From the NCBI RefSeq assembly GCF_000243135.2, contig NC_019903.1:3510001-3574000 (forward strand): 64,000 nt of DNA, given 5' to 3'. Made by a program: the position numbers and the translations under genes. The notes under the pieces are model-generated. The model was not told the origin of the DNA. It made no database searches and was given only the letters and a program-made list of their open reading frames with translations. Origin of the DNA: Desulfitobacterium dichloroeliminans LMG P-21439. GTDB taxonomy: Bacteria; Bacillota; Desulfitobacteriia; Desulfitobacteriales; Desulfitobacteriaceae. Shown here one piece after another: positions 17,456 to 27,544 of this stretch. How positions within the stretch are numbered: the first letter of the stretch is position 1; each line of letters starts with the position of its first letter.

Positions 17456-17773
17456 ATGGCTGTTACGGTTAGAGAGTCCAGTGGTAATGAATTAGATGAA
17501 ATCCTCACGAAGAAGATCGGTAAAGTCTTAGTTGATTTTTATTCATCCACTTGTGGACCGTGCAAGATGCTAGGTTACGTGCTCAATGATGTGGCAAAAG
17601 ATGTAAATGATGTGGAAATCCTCAAATTAGATTTCGACCAGAATAAAGAAACCGTTGCAAAATTTGGCGTGGAAGGCTATCCTACCATCATCCTTTTTGA
17701 ACAAGGTGAAGAAGTTCAACGTTTAGCAGGATTACAGCAGAAACCTGTGATTATTAAATTGATTACCGATTAG
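17456..17773 (+). CDS. trxA: Thioredoxin
   Basis: A 105-residue single-domain thioredoxin, partner of the adjacent reductase. The active site is STCGPC (C33 and C36); the Trp normally before CGPC is Thr here. The cis-Pro loop is present in EGYPTIILF, followed by a LAGLQQK stretch near the C-terminus in place of the usual GxxxKxxL pattern. No signal peptide, so it is cytoplasmic. It is transcribed with trxB and ends in a strong terminator. In this setting it may supply electrons to a reductive step of the sulfotransferase block, but the sequence does not say which. Confidence 0.9.
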   Translation: MAVTVRESSGNELDEILTKKIGKVLVDFYSSTCGPCKMLGYVLNDVAKDVNDVEILKLDFDQNKETVAKFGVEGYPTIILFEQGEEVQRLAGLQQKPVIIKLITD

Positions 17774-17800
17774 TAGCAGATAGATAATTGATAAAAGATA

Positions 17801-17838
17801 AAAAGCAATGTCCCTAATCGATCGGGCATTGCTTTTTT
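17801..17838 (+). terminator. Rho-independent terminator of trxB-trxA
   Basis: AAAAGCAATG and CATTGCTTTTTT form the outer stem, with an inner CCC/GGG closure and a loop of about ten bases. A run of six T residues ends the plus-strand transcript. Confidence 0.85.
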
Positions 17839-17875
17839 GGCGTTTTCCCAACTATTCGTCGTAATGAGGTAAAAA

Positions 17876-17898
17876 TGTTAATATTCACATGGTATAAT
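17876..17898 (+). promoter_or_regulatory. Palindromic operator overlapping crp promoter
   Basis: TGTTAATATTCACA (17876-17889) is a TGT-N-AATATT-N-ACA palindrome that extends to ATGT/ACAT with one mismatched pair. It ends 3 bases before a TATAAT box at 17893-17898, with no good -35 hexamer. Binding there would block polymerase, so autorepression by the following Crp/Fnr protein is a reasonable guess. Confidence 0.5.
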
Positions 17899-17977
17899 GA
17901 GATATCGTGCTTAACTCTTGCACATACTGCTTGAAGGGATTCCCTCTGAATTTGAAACTTCGAAGGAGGGTTTTGGG

Positions 17978-18622
17978 ATGAATCTTAAGGATATATCTAT
18001 GAAGACCTATTGTGAATTTAAGAAGGGCGAACACATCATTCATCAGCAAGAAAAGATTGATTATGTCTACATCATAACTTCTGGGATCTGCTATCGCACG
18101 CATATTTCCGAAACAGGTGCCGAGATTTTGTATGGAATAAAAAGGGCTAATACTGGCTTAGAATCAGTGATTGGCATTTTAGTCTTATTTAACGGGGGTA
18201 TCAGTACATCTAATTTTGTAGCCCATACCAAATGCTGCTGTTATAAAGTTCCTTATGAAACATTTTATCAGTATGTGATAAGCCAACAAGATCTATGTGT
18301 AGAGATGCTTCATTTAGCTATGAAGGAATATCGCGCAGTTACTGAACGATTTCATGCCCAAAGTCATAAAAATAACTTCGGGCTGCTATGTAAGCTTCTG
18401 CTCGATCATTCCAGCATCGTTGATGGCAAACGTAGTGTTGAAGTCGATTATAATAACAAACTACTTAGTGAATATCTTGGGATCCACCAAGTTACTGTTT
18501 CAAAAATGTTAAAATTCTTAAAAGAAGATGGCGTGATCAAGAAAGAAACGAATGGCATCGTTATTCTTGACGAAAGTAAGTTGAGTCGCTATGTCAACGA
18601 AGATAAAACAATGTACTGGTAG
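17978..18622 (+). CDS. Crp/Fnr-family transcriptional regulator
   Basis: The 214-residue product has an N-terminal cyclic-nucleotide-like beta barrel (about residues 8-110, KGEHIIHQQEKIDYVYIITSG), a dimerisation helix, and a C-terminal winged helix. The recognition helix lies in LSEYLGIHQVTVSKMLKFLK (about 165-185), resembling the HHVTVSR region of CprK from Desulfitobacterium. It is notably Cys-rich: one near residue 12, one in SGICYRT, three in a row in TKCCCYKV, so a thiol-based signal is possible. No Fnr-type N-terminal FeS Cys cluster is seen. ATG at 17978 follows AAGGAGG. It ends the plus-strand block and probably controls it. Confidence 0.85.
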   Translation: MNLKDISMKTYCEFKKGEHIIHQQEKIDYVYIITSGICYRTHISETGAEILYGIKRANTGLESVIGILVLFNGGISTSNFVAHTKCCCYKVPYETFYQYVISQQDLCVEMLHLAMKEYRAVTERFHAQSHKNNFGLLCKLLLDHSSIVDGKRSVEVDYNNKLLSEYLGIHQVTVSKMLKFLKEDGVIKKETNGIVILDESKLSRYVNEDKTMYW

Positions 18623-18636
18623 TAAGTGATTAAGCA

Positions 18637-18675
18637 GGGGGTCGGGTGAAAATAATCTTTCACGCGACCCCTTTT
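18637..18675 (+). terminator. Rho-independent terminator of the Crp/Fnr gene
   Basis: GGGGTCGGGTGAAA pairs with TTTCACGCGACCCC with a small bulge, followed by TTTT. It lies 15 bases after the stop codon and also faces the converging thiolase gene. Confidence 0.85.
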
Positions 18676-18750
18676 GCTATGTTTTAGTGTATGTCTATTG
18701 AGCTCACTGTTCAAAGGCAAGCTAAAAACTATCAGCTGTGGAAAACGTTA

Positions 18751-19929
18751 CTATAGCATCTCAATCACGGTTGCCATAGATGGCCCGCCACCTACACATA
18801 AGGAGGCAACCCCATATTTTCCTTCACGTCTTTTCAGTTCACTAAGCATAGATACGATAATACGAACACCTGTGCATCCCACAGGATGACCTAAGGCAAT
18901 TCCCGAGCCATTGGCATTTACTTTATCCATATCTAGTTTCAGTTCTCTATTCACCGCGAGGAATTGGGCGGCGAACGCTTCATTAATTTCGAAATAATCG
19001 ATATCACTAAGTTCAAGGTTGGCATACATCAAGGCCTTAGGAATAGCATAGGCTGGGCCAATTCCCATAATTTCTGGAGCTACACCATAGGAGGCCGTTG
19101 ATAAAATCTTGGCAATCGGTTTAACTCCGAGTTCTTTTGCTTTGCTAACTGTCATTAAGACTAAAGCTGCAGCACCATCATTCAACCCCGAAGCATTACC
19201 CGCTGTGACTGTTCCGTCTTTCTTAAATGCCGGCTTCAGTTTTCCTAAGCTTTCCATAGATATATCGGCACGAGGATGCTCATCGACCTCAACGACCTTT
19301 GTACCTTTGCGAGTGGTTATTTCCACAGGTACGATTTCATCTCTGAAATACCCATTTTGAATAGCGGCGACGGCCCGTGTATGACTGAGGTAGGCCAGTT
19401 GATCCTGTTCCTCACGGGTGATGTTATATTTTTCCGCGAGGTTTTCCGCTGTAACACCCATATGGTACCCCGTCATAGCATCGACTAAGGCGTCGTAAGT
19501 GAGATGATCTTCTAAGTTAGTAGGTCCTAATTTTGTACCTTGACGTGAGTTTAACAGCATATGGGGAGCGCGGGACATGTTTTCAATCCCTACCGCCACG
19601 CTGACACTGGATTTACCCAAATACATTTGTTGGGTAGCAATTTCTATAGCTCTCATAGCTGAACCACACTGTTGATCCACTGTAGTAGCCGCAGCTTCAA
19701 GGGCGATACCAACCTCAAGTTGTATCTGTCTTGCCGGATTTCCTTTCACCCCCGCTTTGTAGACCATTCCTCCGACGACATCTTCCACAAGTTTGGGATC
19801 CACTCCAGCCTTTTCTAGTGCACCTCTTACTACGATTGTCCCAAGTTCAACAGCTGGAACATCCTTTAATGATCCTTGGAAATCTCCAATGGGTGTCCTA
19901 GCGGCACCTACAATAACAACATCTTCCAT
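18751..19929 (-). CDS. thlA: Acetyl-CoA acetyltransferase (thiolase)
   Basis: Condenses two acetyl-CoA to acetoacetyl-CoA or runs the reverse thiolysis. The 392-residue product has the nucleophilic Cys in [15 protein letters not shown] (about residue 85), NEAFAAQF with the catalytic Asn/Glu/His region, and the second Cys in [13 protein letters not shown], plus the C-terminal GGGPSMA. I take ATG at 19929; a GTG 12 bases upstream directly abuts the GGAGAGGA site. It stands alone on the minus strand between the accessory block and topB. Biosynthetic thiolase is most likely, but a role in beta-oxidation is not excluded. Confidence 0.93.
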   Translation of the reverse strand: MEDVVIVGAARTPIGDFQGSLKDVPAVELGTIVVRGALEKAGVDPKLVEDVVGGMVYKAGVKGNPARQIQLEVGIALEAAATTVDQQCGSAMRAIEIATQQMYLGKSSVSVAVGIENMSRAPHMLLNSRQGTKLGPTNLEDHLTYDALVDAMTGYHMGVTAENLAEKYNITREEQDQLAYLSHTRAVAAIQNGYFRDEIVPVEITTRKGTKVVEVDEHPRADISMESLGKLKPAFKKDGTVTAGNASGLNDGAAALVLMTVSKAKELGVKPIAKILSTASYGVAPEIMGIGPAYAIPKALMYANLELSDIDYFEINEAFAAQFLAVNRELKLDMDKVNANGSGIALGHPVGCTGVRIIVSMLSELKRREGKYGVASLCVGGGPSMATVIEML

Positions 19930-20018
19930 GGACTCACTCACTCCTCTCCATAGTATTATAATTCAAAATATTCAATCTTTCTAGTAAGCTAATAATGTTT
20001 TGGATACGAAAATAACAA

Positions 20019-20052
20019 AGAAAGGTCCTTCCCCTTCGGGAAAGACCTTTCT
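20019..20052 (-). terminator. Terminator of topB
   Basis: GAAAGGTC-x-TTCCC pairs with GGGAA-x-GACCTTTC around a CTTC loop. On the minus strand it is followed by a T-rich tail (TTTGTTATTTT). It lies 31 bases after the topB stop. Confidence 0.85.
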
Positions 20053-20082
20053 ATATTTCATTTTGGATTCTTAGAGCTACTT

Positions 20083-22266
20083 TTAAGGAAGTTTCAACTT
20101 AGCAAGAGCATCCGCTAAGGCTGTATTCACCGGAACGGCCTCCTTTTGCTTTTGCAAGAACTGATTGACTTCCTTTTTGTTGTAAGAACCCTTGCCCTCT
20201 TGCTCTTTGCGCTTATTGAAGGCGGAGAGTTTCTCACGGTAGCCACAGCCACAAGTAAACAGCTTGTTTTCCCCTTCTCCCCGTAGCTCCATCTTCTTAT
20301 GACATTGGGGGCATCTGGCATTTGACTGCACCGAGAGACCTTGGCGATAGCCGCACTCCCTGTCCTGGCAGACAAGCATTTCGCCGCGCTTGCCCTTAAC
20401 TTGCAAAAGGAACTTACCACACTCCGGACATTTGGCCCTCGTCATATTGTCATGGCGGAAGGTTTGGCTACTTCCTACCACCTGACCGACAAGCTGAGTA
20501 GCATAGCTTTTGATCCCTTGGATAAAGCGCTGTTGGTCTTCACGTCCTTTACTGATCTCATGGAGTTGTTGTTCCCATTTGGCTGTTAATTCAGGTGATT
20601 TTAGCTCGGCGGGAACCAATCCAACGAGCTGGATTCCTTTGGAGGTAGGGGTAATTTCTTTGCCGTTGCGCTCCATATAGAAGGAATTAAAGAGTTTTTC
20701 AATAATATCTGCGCGGGTTGCGGGGGTACCCAAGCCACTGGTTTTCTCCAGGGTCTCTCGTAGTTTTGCGTCTTCAAGTCGTTGACCAGGATGCTCCATG
20801 GCTGATAGCAGAGTGGCCTCTGTATAGCGCTTGGGGGGCTTCGTTTTACCTGAGGCTGATTTTATAGAAAGCAACTCAATCTCTTGATTTGCTTTTAGAT
20901 CTGGCAAACTTTGCTCTTGATCCTCCTGATCACCTTCCTCATCAATAGAGTCATTCCCCTCATAGACCATTCGCCACCCCTTACTCTTCATGATTTTTCC
21001 TTTGGCGGTAAAAACCTCTCCTTGGATATCCACTTTGATCGTGGTTTGTTCATACTCAAAGGCCGGGGATAGAACCGCAATAAAGCGGCGAACGATTAAG
21101 TCATAAATTCTGGCTTCCTCCTGGCTAAGCTTGCCTAAGAACACAGCTTGCTCAGTGGGAATAATCGCATGATGATCCGTAACCTTCGAATTGTCAACCA
21201 ATCGCTTGGTGGTCACGATCTTTGTTCGCAGAACTCGACGAGTCAATTCAGAATAGGGACCCACAGCGATAGATTTGAGTCGTTCGGGGAGAGTGGCGAC
21301 TATATCGTCTGTCAAGTAACGCGAATCCGTTCTAGGGTAGGTAACTAATTTATGCTGTTCATAGAGTTGCTGCATAATCGAGGAAGTTCTCTTAGCCGAA
21401 TATCCATATTTTCGATTAGCATCTCTTTGCAATTCAGTTAGGTCATAGGCCTGGGGGGGCAGATCCTTCTTGGCTTCTTTCTTAATCTCTGTAAGGCGTC
21501 CTTGCTTTCCTGTCAACCTTTGCAAGAGCTTCTCCACTTTCTGCTCATCAAAGATCCTGCTTTGCCCATTGCTTTTATCTTGCCAACGTAGGAAATAACC
21601 CTGCCCTTGGGCATGGATGGTCCAGTAGTCCTTAGGAACAAATTTCTGAATTTCTTTTTCTCGCTCGACAACGAGCGCTAAAGTGGGGGTTTGTACTCTT
21701 CCTGCAGAGAGCTGGGCATTGTACTTGCAAGTTAGGGCTCGTGTCACATTTAAGCCCACATACCAATCTGCTTGAGCTCGGCACTCTGCTGCCGCATATA
21801 GAGACTCATAGGCCTTACCTGGTTTGAGGTTATTAAAGCCTTCTTTGATAGCCTTATCTGTCTGTGAAGAAATCCATAACCGCTTGATAGGCTTTCTCCA
21901 ACCCGCCTTTTGAATAATCCAGCGAGCTACCAGCTCACCCTCACGCCCTGCGTCCGTGGCTATAATAAGTTCCTCCACATCAGGCTGCCGTAAAAGTTGT
22001 TTCACTGCTGAATATTGTTTTGACGTCTCTTTGATGACGACTAATTCCATTTGTTTCGGTAGCATGGGCAGGTCTTCTAGCCGCCAGGTTTTATATTGAT
22101 CCCCATAGGCTTCTGGTTCAGCAAGAGTTACTAAGTGACCCAAGGCCCAGGTTACAATATATCTAGAGCCGATGAAGCATCCATTGCCTTTCTGATTGCA
22201 GCCTAATAACTTCGCAATATCACGACCTACGGAGGGTTTTTCAGTCAAGACCAAACTTTTTCCCAT
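20083..22266 (-). CDS. topB: DNA topoisomerase III
   Basis: Type IA topoisomerase that passes and decatenates single strands. The 727-residue product has the N-terminal Toprim domain (SLVLTEKPSVGRDIA; the acidic DAGREGE block near residue 105), the strand-gate core with SAGRVQTPTLAL, and the active-site Tyr in HKLVTYPRTDSRYL (about residue 310). The C-terminus carries two zinc-ribbon-like elements: CPECGKFL with CQDRECGYR, and CPQCHKKM with CGCGYRE. Chromosomal TopB in Bacillus has a similar zinc tail. TopB copies are also common on mobile elements; this one lies at the edge of the inserted block. Monocistronic with its own terminator. Confidence 0.95.
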   Translation of the reverse strand: MGKSLVLTEKPSVGRDIAKLLGCNQKGNGCFIGSRYIVTWALGHLVTLAEPEAYGDQYKTWRLEDLPMLPKQMELVVIKETSKQYSAVKQLLRQPDVEELIIATDAGREGELVARWIIQKAGWRKPIKRLWISSQTDKAIKEGFNNLKPGKAYESLYAAAECRAQADWYVGLNVTRALTCKYNAQLSAGRVQTPTLALVVEREKEIQKFVPKDYWTIHAQGQGYFLRWQDKSNGQSRIFDEQKVEKLLQRLTGKQGRLTEIKKEAKKDLPPQAYDLTELQRDANRKYGYSAKRTSSIMQQLYEQHKLVTYPRTDSRYLTDDIVATLPERLKSIAVGPYSELTRRVLRTKIVTTKRLVDNSKVTDHHAIIPTEQAVFLGKLSQEEARIYDLIVRRFIAVLSPAFEYEQTTIKVDIQGEVFTAKGKIMKSKGWRMVYEGNDSIDEEGDQEDQEQSLPDLKANQEIELLSIKSASGKTKPPKRYTEATLLSAMEHPGQRLEDAKLRETLEKTSGLGTPATRADIIEKLFNSFYMERNGKEITPTSKGIQLVGLVPAELKSPELTAKWEQQLHEISKGREDQQRFIQGIKSYATQLVGQVVGSSQTFRHDNMTRAKCPECGKFLLQVKGKRGEMLVCQDRECGYRQGLSVQSNARCPQCHKKMELRGEGENKLFTCGCGYREKLSAFNKRKEQEGKGSYNKKEVNQFLQKQKEAVPVNTALADALAKLKLP

Positions 22267-22402
22267 TGTTTCTCTCCTATATCCGTTTTCATTGACACTT
22301 ATGCAAGTACGATTCAGTATATCTTAGTATAACACAGTCCTTCTGAGAACAAGCATTAATAGATCACCATAACCGCGTCTGCCTATGGTGTAAGAAAAGA
22401 AA

Positions 22403-22427
22403 ACACCATGACAAAATGTCATGGTGT
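22403..22427 (-). terminator. Terminator of spoIID including its stop codon
   Basis: ACACCATGAC pairs perfectly with GTCATGGTGT around a 5-base loop. The spoIID stop codon lies in the upstream arm, and on the minus strand a T-rich tail (TTTTCTTTTC) follows. Confidence 0.9.
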
Positions 22428-23372
22428 CGGACTACCTTTCTTTAGATAAAGTGACTTGGTCCCGGGATAAAAGTGTTGAAGAATTTCTTCATAGGATTTG
22501 CCTGCTTTCGCGAGATCGTTGGCACCGTACTGAGACATACCTACTGCATGCCCGTTGCCATAGGTCGTGATCTTAAGCTCCTGGGACGTTAGCTGGATCT
22601 CTATATCTGTTGAAGCTAAGCCGAGGAGGGGGCGCAACTGAGCTCCGGTGTAGTTTTTTCCCAGAACCCGTACGACTTTGGCTCTCCCCGCTCCCGTTTC
22701 GCTTAATATAACAAAATCCGCATCTGCAAATGCTTTGGCCTTCCCGGTAACGCCTAGCTTTTGAGAGAGGCTACTCGGGGTAAAGGAATAACTTTTCACG
22801 AAGCGATTCGGGTTTTGCTCTCCCGCAGGTATGTTTTGTAGATAAGGTCTTGAGGAACTCCAAACATCCTCTGCTCGCTCAGTAGGCTTGCGACCGGAAC
22901 TACTATGAAAAAAGGCATCAATATATTGTCCATTAGCGACCAGCACTTGATTCTTCGTGCTGGTAACCGCTCCTTTAATTTTACCATGGTAACGCCAAAA
23001 GGACAGCCACTTCCATTTCTCTTTCATCTGGCTTTCCGATATCCACGCTTGTGTGTTGACAGTGGTGTCTACATCATAAGTTTCACCATTGCTCGTTTGC
23101 TGGGTGATGCGTTTCGCTGCATAGGTTCGTGCCGCAACAGCCTGAGCTTTAAGGGCTTCTTCCTCAAACTCCGCGGGCATTTCGGCGGCAACTACACCGA
23201 TCAAATACTCCTCCAGACTCTGGTTTGCCACTTCACCATCCGGCATGAGAACCCTTACTGTGAACTCCTCATTATCTAAATCTCCCTGTTGGTGCCAGCG
23301 GAGGACCGTCCAAGGAAATAGGATGACGATGATGACCACTAGAACCAGTATCCTGAACCATTCTTTACGCAC
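22419..23372 (-). CDS. spoIID: Stage II sporulation protein D
   Basis: SpoIID is a membrane-anchored lytic transglycosylase that degrades septal peptidoglycan during engulfment with SpoIIP and SpoIIM. The 317-residue product has one N-terminal membrane helix (about residues 7-24). The SpoIID domain holds the catalytic Glu region EYLIGVVAAEMPAEFEEEAL, then AQAVAARTYA. The C-terminal GNGHAVGMSQYGAN is the hallmark block. It follows murA on the same strand, the order seen in clostridia, but spoIIQ and spoIIID are displaced by about 11 kb and 16 kb. Confidence 0.96.
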   Translation of the reverse strand: MRKEWFRILVLVVIIVILFPWTVLRWHQQGDLDNEEFTVRVLMPDGEVANQSLEEYLIGVVAAEMPAEFEEEALKAQAVAARTYAAKRITQQTSNGETYDVDTTVNTQAWISESQMKEKWKWLSFWRYHGKIKGAVTSTKNQVLVANGQYIDAFFHSSSGRKPTERAEDVWSSSRPYLQNIPAGEQNPNRFVKSYSFTPSSLSQKLGVTGKAKAFADADFVILSETGAGRAKVVRVLGKNYTGAQLRPLLGLASTDIEIQLTSQELKITTYGNGHAVGMSQYGANDLAKAGKSYEEILQHFYPGTKSLYLKKGSPTP

Positions 23373-23464
23373 AAAAGTCCCTCCTCCTCACCTAGGCCAA
23401 GCCTATGCTTAACACTATGCTGAGGGAAGGGACAATATGTTACTCTGCTATTCTAGTATTTCTT

Positions 23465-24718
23465 CTATTCTATTTCTCTCCGGACTTGGGCACCGATTCC
23501 ACTCAATTTCTCTACAATATACTCGTACCCGCGGTCAATATGATGGACTCCTTGAATCTCAGTTTCCCCATCAGCTGTTAAAGCCGCCAGTATCAAAGCA
23601 GCCCCAGCCCGTAAGTCTGTGGCAGTTACCGGGGCTGCATTGAGACGCTGGATACCTTGAATAATCGCACTACGGCCTTCGATTTTAATATCAGAGCCCA
23701 TGCGTTTAAGCTCATCCACATGCATAAAGCGGTTCTCAAAGACGGTCTCCGTGATGACCCCTGTGCCATTAGCTCGGGTTAAGAAGGCCGAAAATGGCGC
23801 TTGCAAATCCGTAGGGAAACCAGGATGAACTTGAGTCTTCACATCCACGGCATTATAGACTCCTTCACCAACCACACGTATTCCATCATCTACAACGCGG
23901 AAGTACACCCCTGCTTCTTCCATTTTCGCTAAAAGGGGTTTGAGGTGGTCGGCTATGACATTTTGAACAAAAATATCTCCACCGGCAGCGGCGGCCATCA
24001 AAAGATAACTGCCTGCTTCAATACGGTCGGGTATAACGGTATGGGTGGCACCATGGAATTCGCGAACGCCTTCGATGCGAATCACATTGGTTCCGGCTCC
24101 CCGAACCTTACCGCCCATCTGATTTAAAAAGTTAGCTAAGTCAATGATTTCTGGCTCTTGAGCTGCATTTTCAATATAAGTCATCCCTTGAGCTCCAGCA
24201 GCAGCCATCATAATATTCTCGGTAGCTCCCACGCTAGGGAAATCCAGGTAAATCCGAGCTCCTTTTAAGACAGGAGCACTTACATCCAAATAACCATGAT
24301 CCATTCGGACCTCAGCGCCTAAAGCCTCGAGGCCCTTAAGATGCCAGTTAATCGGTCGAGAGCCGATCGCGCACCCCCCCGGGTGGGAAATCCGTACTCT
24401 GCCCGTTCTTGCAAGGACTGGTCCCATGGTTACGATGGAAGCTCTCATGCGGGATACAAGATCATGAGGCGCTTCGATACTTGTGATCTCTGGTGTTTCT
24501 ATGTAAAGCCGCGAACCCTCTCGCCTTACTGAAGCTCCCAATGTTCCAATAACCTGACACATGACATCTACATCCAATAGGTGTGGAGCGTCGTCTATGC
24601 GTATAGGCTCAGGAGACAGCAAGCTGGCAGCAATAATTGGCAATACTGCGTTTTTTGCTCCGCTCACGGTAATCTTTCCTTCCAAAGACCTACCGCCAGC
24701 CACGATAATTTTGTTCAA
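23465..24718 (-). CDS. murA: UDP-N-acetylglucosamine 1-carboxyvinyltransferase
   Basis: MurA transfers enolpyruvate to UDP-GlcNAc, the first committed step of peptidoglycan synthesis. The 417-residue product has [14 protein letters not shown] at the N-terminus with the catalytic Lys, and the reactive Cys is present in [12 protein letters not shown], so it is of the fosfomycin-sensitive type. I prefer the TTG at 24718, preceded by GGGGGTG, which gives the usual length; an upstream GTG at 24757 has no ribosome site. It lies between ywmB and spoIID on the same strand. Confidence 0.96.
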   Translation of the reverse strand: MNKIIVAGGRSLEGKITVSGAKNAVLPIIAASLLSPEPIRIDDAPHLLDVDVMCQVIGTLGASVRREGSRLYIETPEITSIEAPHDLVSRMRASIVTMGPVLARTGRVRISHPGGCAIGSRPINWHLKGLEALGAEVRMDHGYLDVSAPVLKGARIYLDFPSVGATENIMMAAAGAQGMTYIENAAQEPEIIDLANFLNQMGGKVRGAGTNVIRIEGVREFHGATHTVIPDRIEAGSYLLMAAAAGGDIFVQNVIADHLKPLLAKMEEAGVYFRVVDDGIRVVGEGVYNAVDVKTQVHPGFPTDLQAPFSAFLTRANGTGVITETVFENRFMHVDELKRMGSDIKIEGRSAIIQGIQRLNAAPVTATDLRAGAALILAALTADGETEIQGVHHIDRGYEYIVEKLSGIGAQVRREIE

Positions 24719-24846
24719 AGTGTCTAGGCACCCCCAATTACATATCACTGCCTTCACATGGCAATATACTCATATATTCTATCCGACTTGCTTATATTCT
24801 CTTCGAATCGCCTAATTTCCTGCTAAAACACCCGGTTTAGCCAATT

Positions 24847-25497
24847 TTAAAATTCTTCCAGTAAAACCGGTAGAGCTAGGGCCGTTCTTCCCTTGCCCCC
24901 ATGTGTTTGGCTGATGATTTGAATATTCACCCGATCATCACCTGCTAGGACCTGGGAAAAAAGTGATTCTTGCCACCCCGTAACGGAAATGGTTCGTTCA
25001 GAAAGGGAAAACTGGCGAGGAAGGATATTCTGCTTGAGGGCGTAGTGGGCAATATCTATTCCTTCCGGAATCCTTTCATCGAGATAAGCGATTCCTCCCA
25101 CTTCTCTGACTTCCTGCTCGAGGTCCTGGTACCAAGCGAAAATCTCAGGCTCCTCCTCAGTAACTATGGTCCTATAACCGGCAAGAGAGTAGGGTAATCC
25201 TGCTATACCCGCTGAATTAGACTCCATCCACGCCCAACCTGTTTGTGTCAAATCCTGCTTGAATCTCCGATCCGGCTTTCCCTGTTCAAACCAGAGGACA
25301 ACACGCACTTCAGCTTTTCGGGCCTCTACTAGACCTGAATTTAAAAGCAATGGATTGCTGATCTGGCTCTCCAAGCGACTGTAAAATTCTCTCTCACCCA
25401 CTTCTTGAGAAAAAAACCAAATCTGAAACATAGTATAGCATAAAAAGATAACTCCTAATACTACGATTCTATTCCTATGCTTTTTGGGGGTCTCCAT
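24847..25497 (-). CDS. ywmB: YwmB-like (TATA-box-binding fold) protein
   Basis: A 216-residue protein with an N-terminal membrane anchor or signal (about residues 11-28) and an extracytoplasmic domain. Sequence similarity to YwmB is weak by eye. The position between atpC and murA-spoIID, the size and the anchor are what match the Bacillus YwmB family. Function is unknown in all members I know of; a link to sporulation or the envelope is inferred from the neighbours. The ATG at 25497 has GAGG six bases upstream. No catalytic motif is seen. Confidence 0.65.
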   Translation of the reverse strand: METPKKHRNRIVVLGVIFLCYTMFQIWFFSQEVGEREFYSRLESQISNPLLLNSGLVEARKAEVRVVLWFEQGKPDRRFKQDLTQTGWAWMESNSAGIAGLPYSLAGYRTIVTEEEPEIFAWYQDLEQEVREVGGIAYLDERIPEGIDIAHYALKQNILPRQFSLSERTISVTGWQESLFSQVLAGDDRVNIQIISQTHGGKGRTALALPVLLEEF

Positions 25498-25624
25498 ATT
25501 CTTCCTCACACCTTTTCTTTAACTAGCAGAGTATAACTCCATTCCTCAGCTCTACCTTCTAGTTTTGCCAAAGCCTAGCCAAGATAACGGTCTTTTGTAA
25601 GGAAATTAATTTAAAATACAGAAA

Positions 25625-25680
25625 GAGGCTATCTCGAAGCTATGAGTAAACTGGGTATACTCTGGCTTAGAGACAACCTC
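25625..25680 (-). terminator. Probable terminator of the ATP synthase operon
   Basis: GAGG-x-T-x-TCTC pairs with GAGA-x-A-x-CCTC (9 of 11 positions) around a 34-base loop. On the minus strand a TTTCTGTATTTT tail follows. It lies just after atpC. Confidence 0.5.
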
Positions 25681-25706
25681 CTCTTCATATTTACAATTAT
25701 AGCAAC

Positions 25707-26108
25707 TTAATCCTGGGCTGCATGAATCCGGGCTACAGCTCGTAAAAGCGCCAGTTCAGCACGTCTGGAGTCGATTCCATCCGTTCTGTGAGCGAGACGT
25801 GTTTCCGCTCTTTCTTTGGCTGCTATGGCCCGCTCAAGATCAATTTTGTCTCCAGGCTCCGCTGTATCCGCTAAAACCGTTACTTTATTATCTGATACTT
25901 CAACGAATCCACCGGAGGTGGCTATTTTCTCTACTTTGCTATTGACTGTGTAGCGAATGACCCCGATCCCTAAGGCGGTAATCAAGGGTGCGTGATTAGG
26001 CAAAATTCCAACTTCACCGGTTTCCCCGGGTAAAACCACAAATTCTGCTTCTTCCTTAAGCACATTGCCTTCCGGGGAAACGACACGGAGTGTAAACGTC
26101 CCTGCCAT
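25707..26108 (-). CDS. atpC: ATP synthase F1 subunit epsilon
   Basis: The epsilon subunit of the central stalk couples rotation to catalysis and inhibits ATP hydrolysis. The 133-residue product has the N-terminal beta-sandwich (TFTLRVVSPEGNVLKEEAEFVVLPGETGEVGILPNHAP; only its start and end are diagnostic) and the C-terminal helical hairpin rich in Ala and Arg (about residues 88-133). It is the last gene of the operon and starts 2 bases after the atpD stop. Confidence 0.95.
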   Translation of the reverse strand: MAGTFTLRVVSPEGNVLKEEAEFVVLPGETGEVGILPNHAPLITALGIGVIRYTVNSKVEKIATSGGFVEVSDNKVTVLADTAEPGDKIDLERAIAAKERAETRLAHRTDGIDSRRAELALLRAVARIHAAQD

Positions 26109-26110
26109 AA

Positions 26111-27526
<1,416 letters not shown>

Positions 27527-27544
27527 TTATGTTTTGGCCATGGT

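Noticed and set aside
20083-22266. TopB as sign of an integrated plasmid or conjugative element.
   Set aside because: No relaxase, integrase, replication or transfer genes lie nearby; chromosomal topB is common in Firmicutes.
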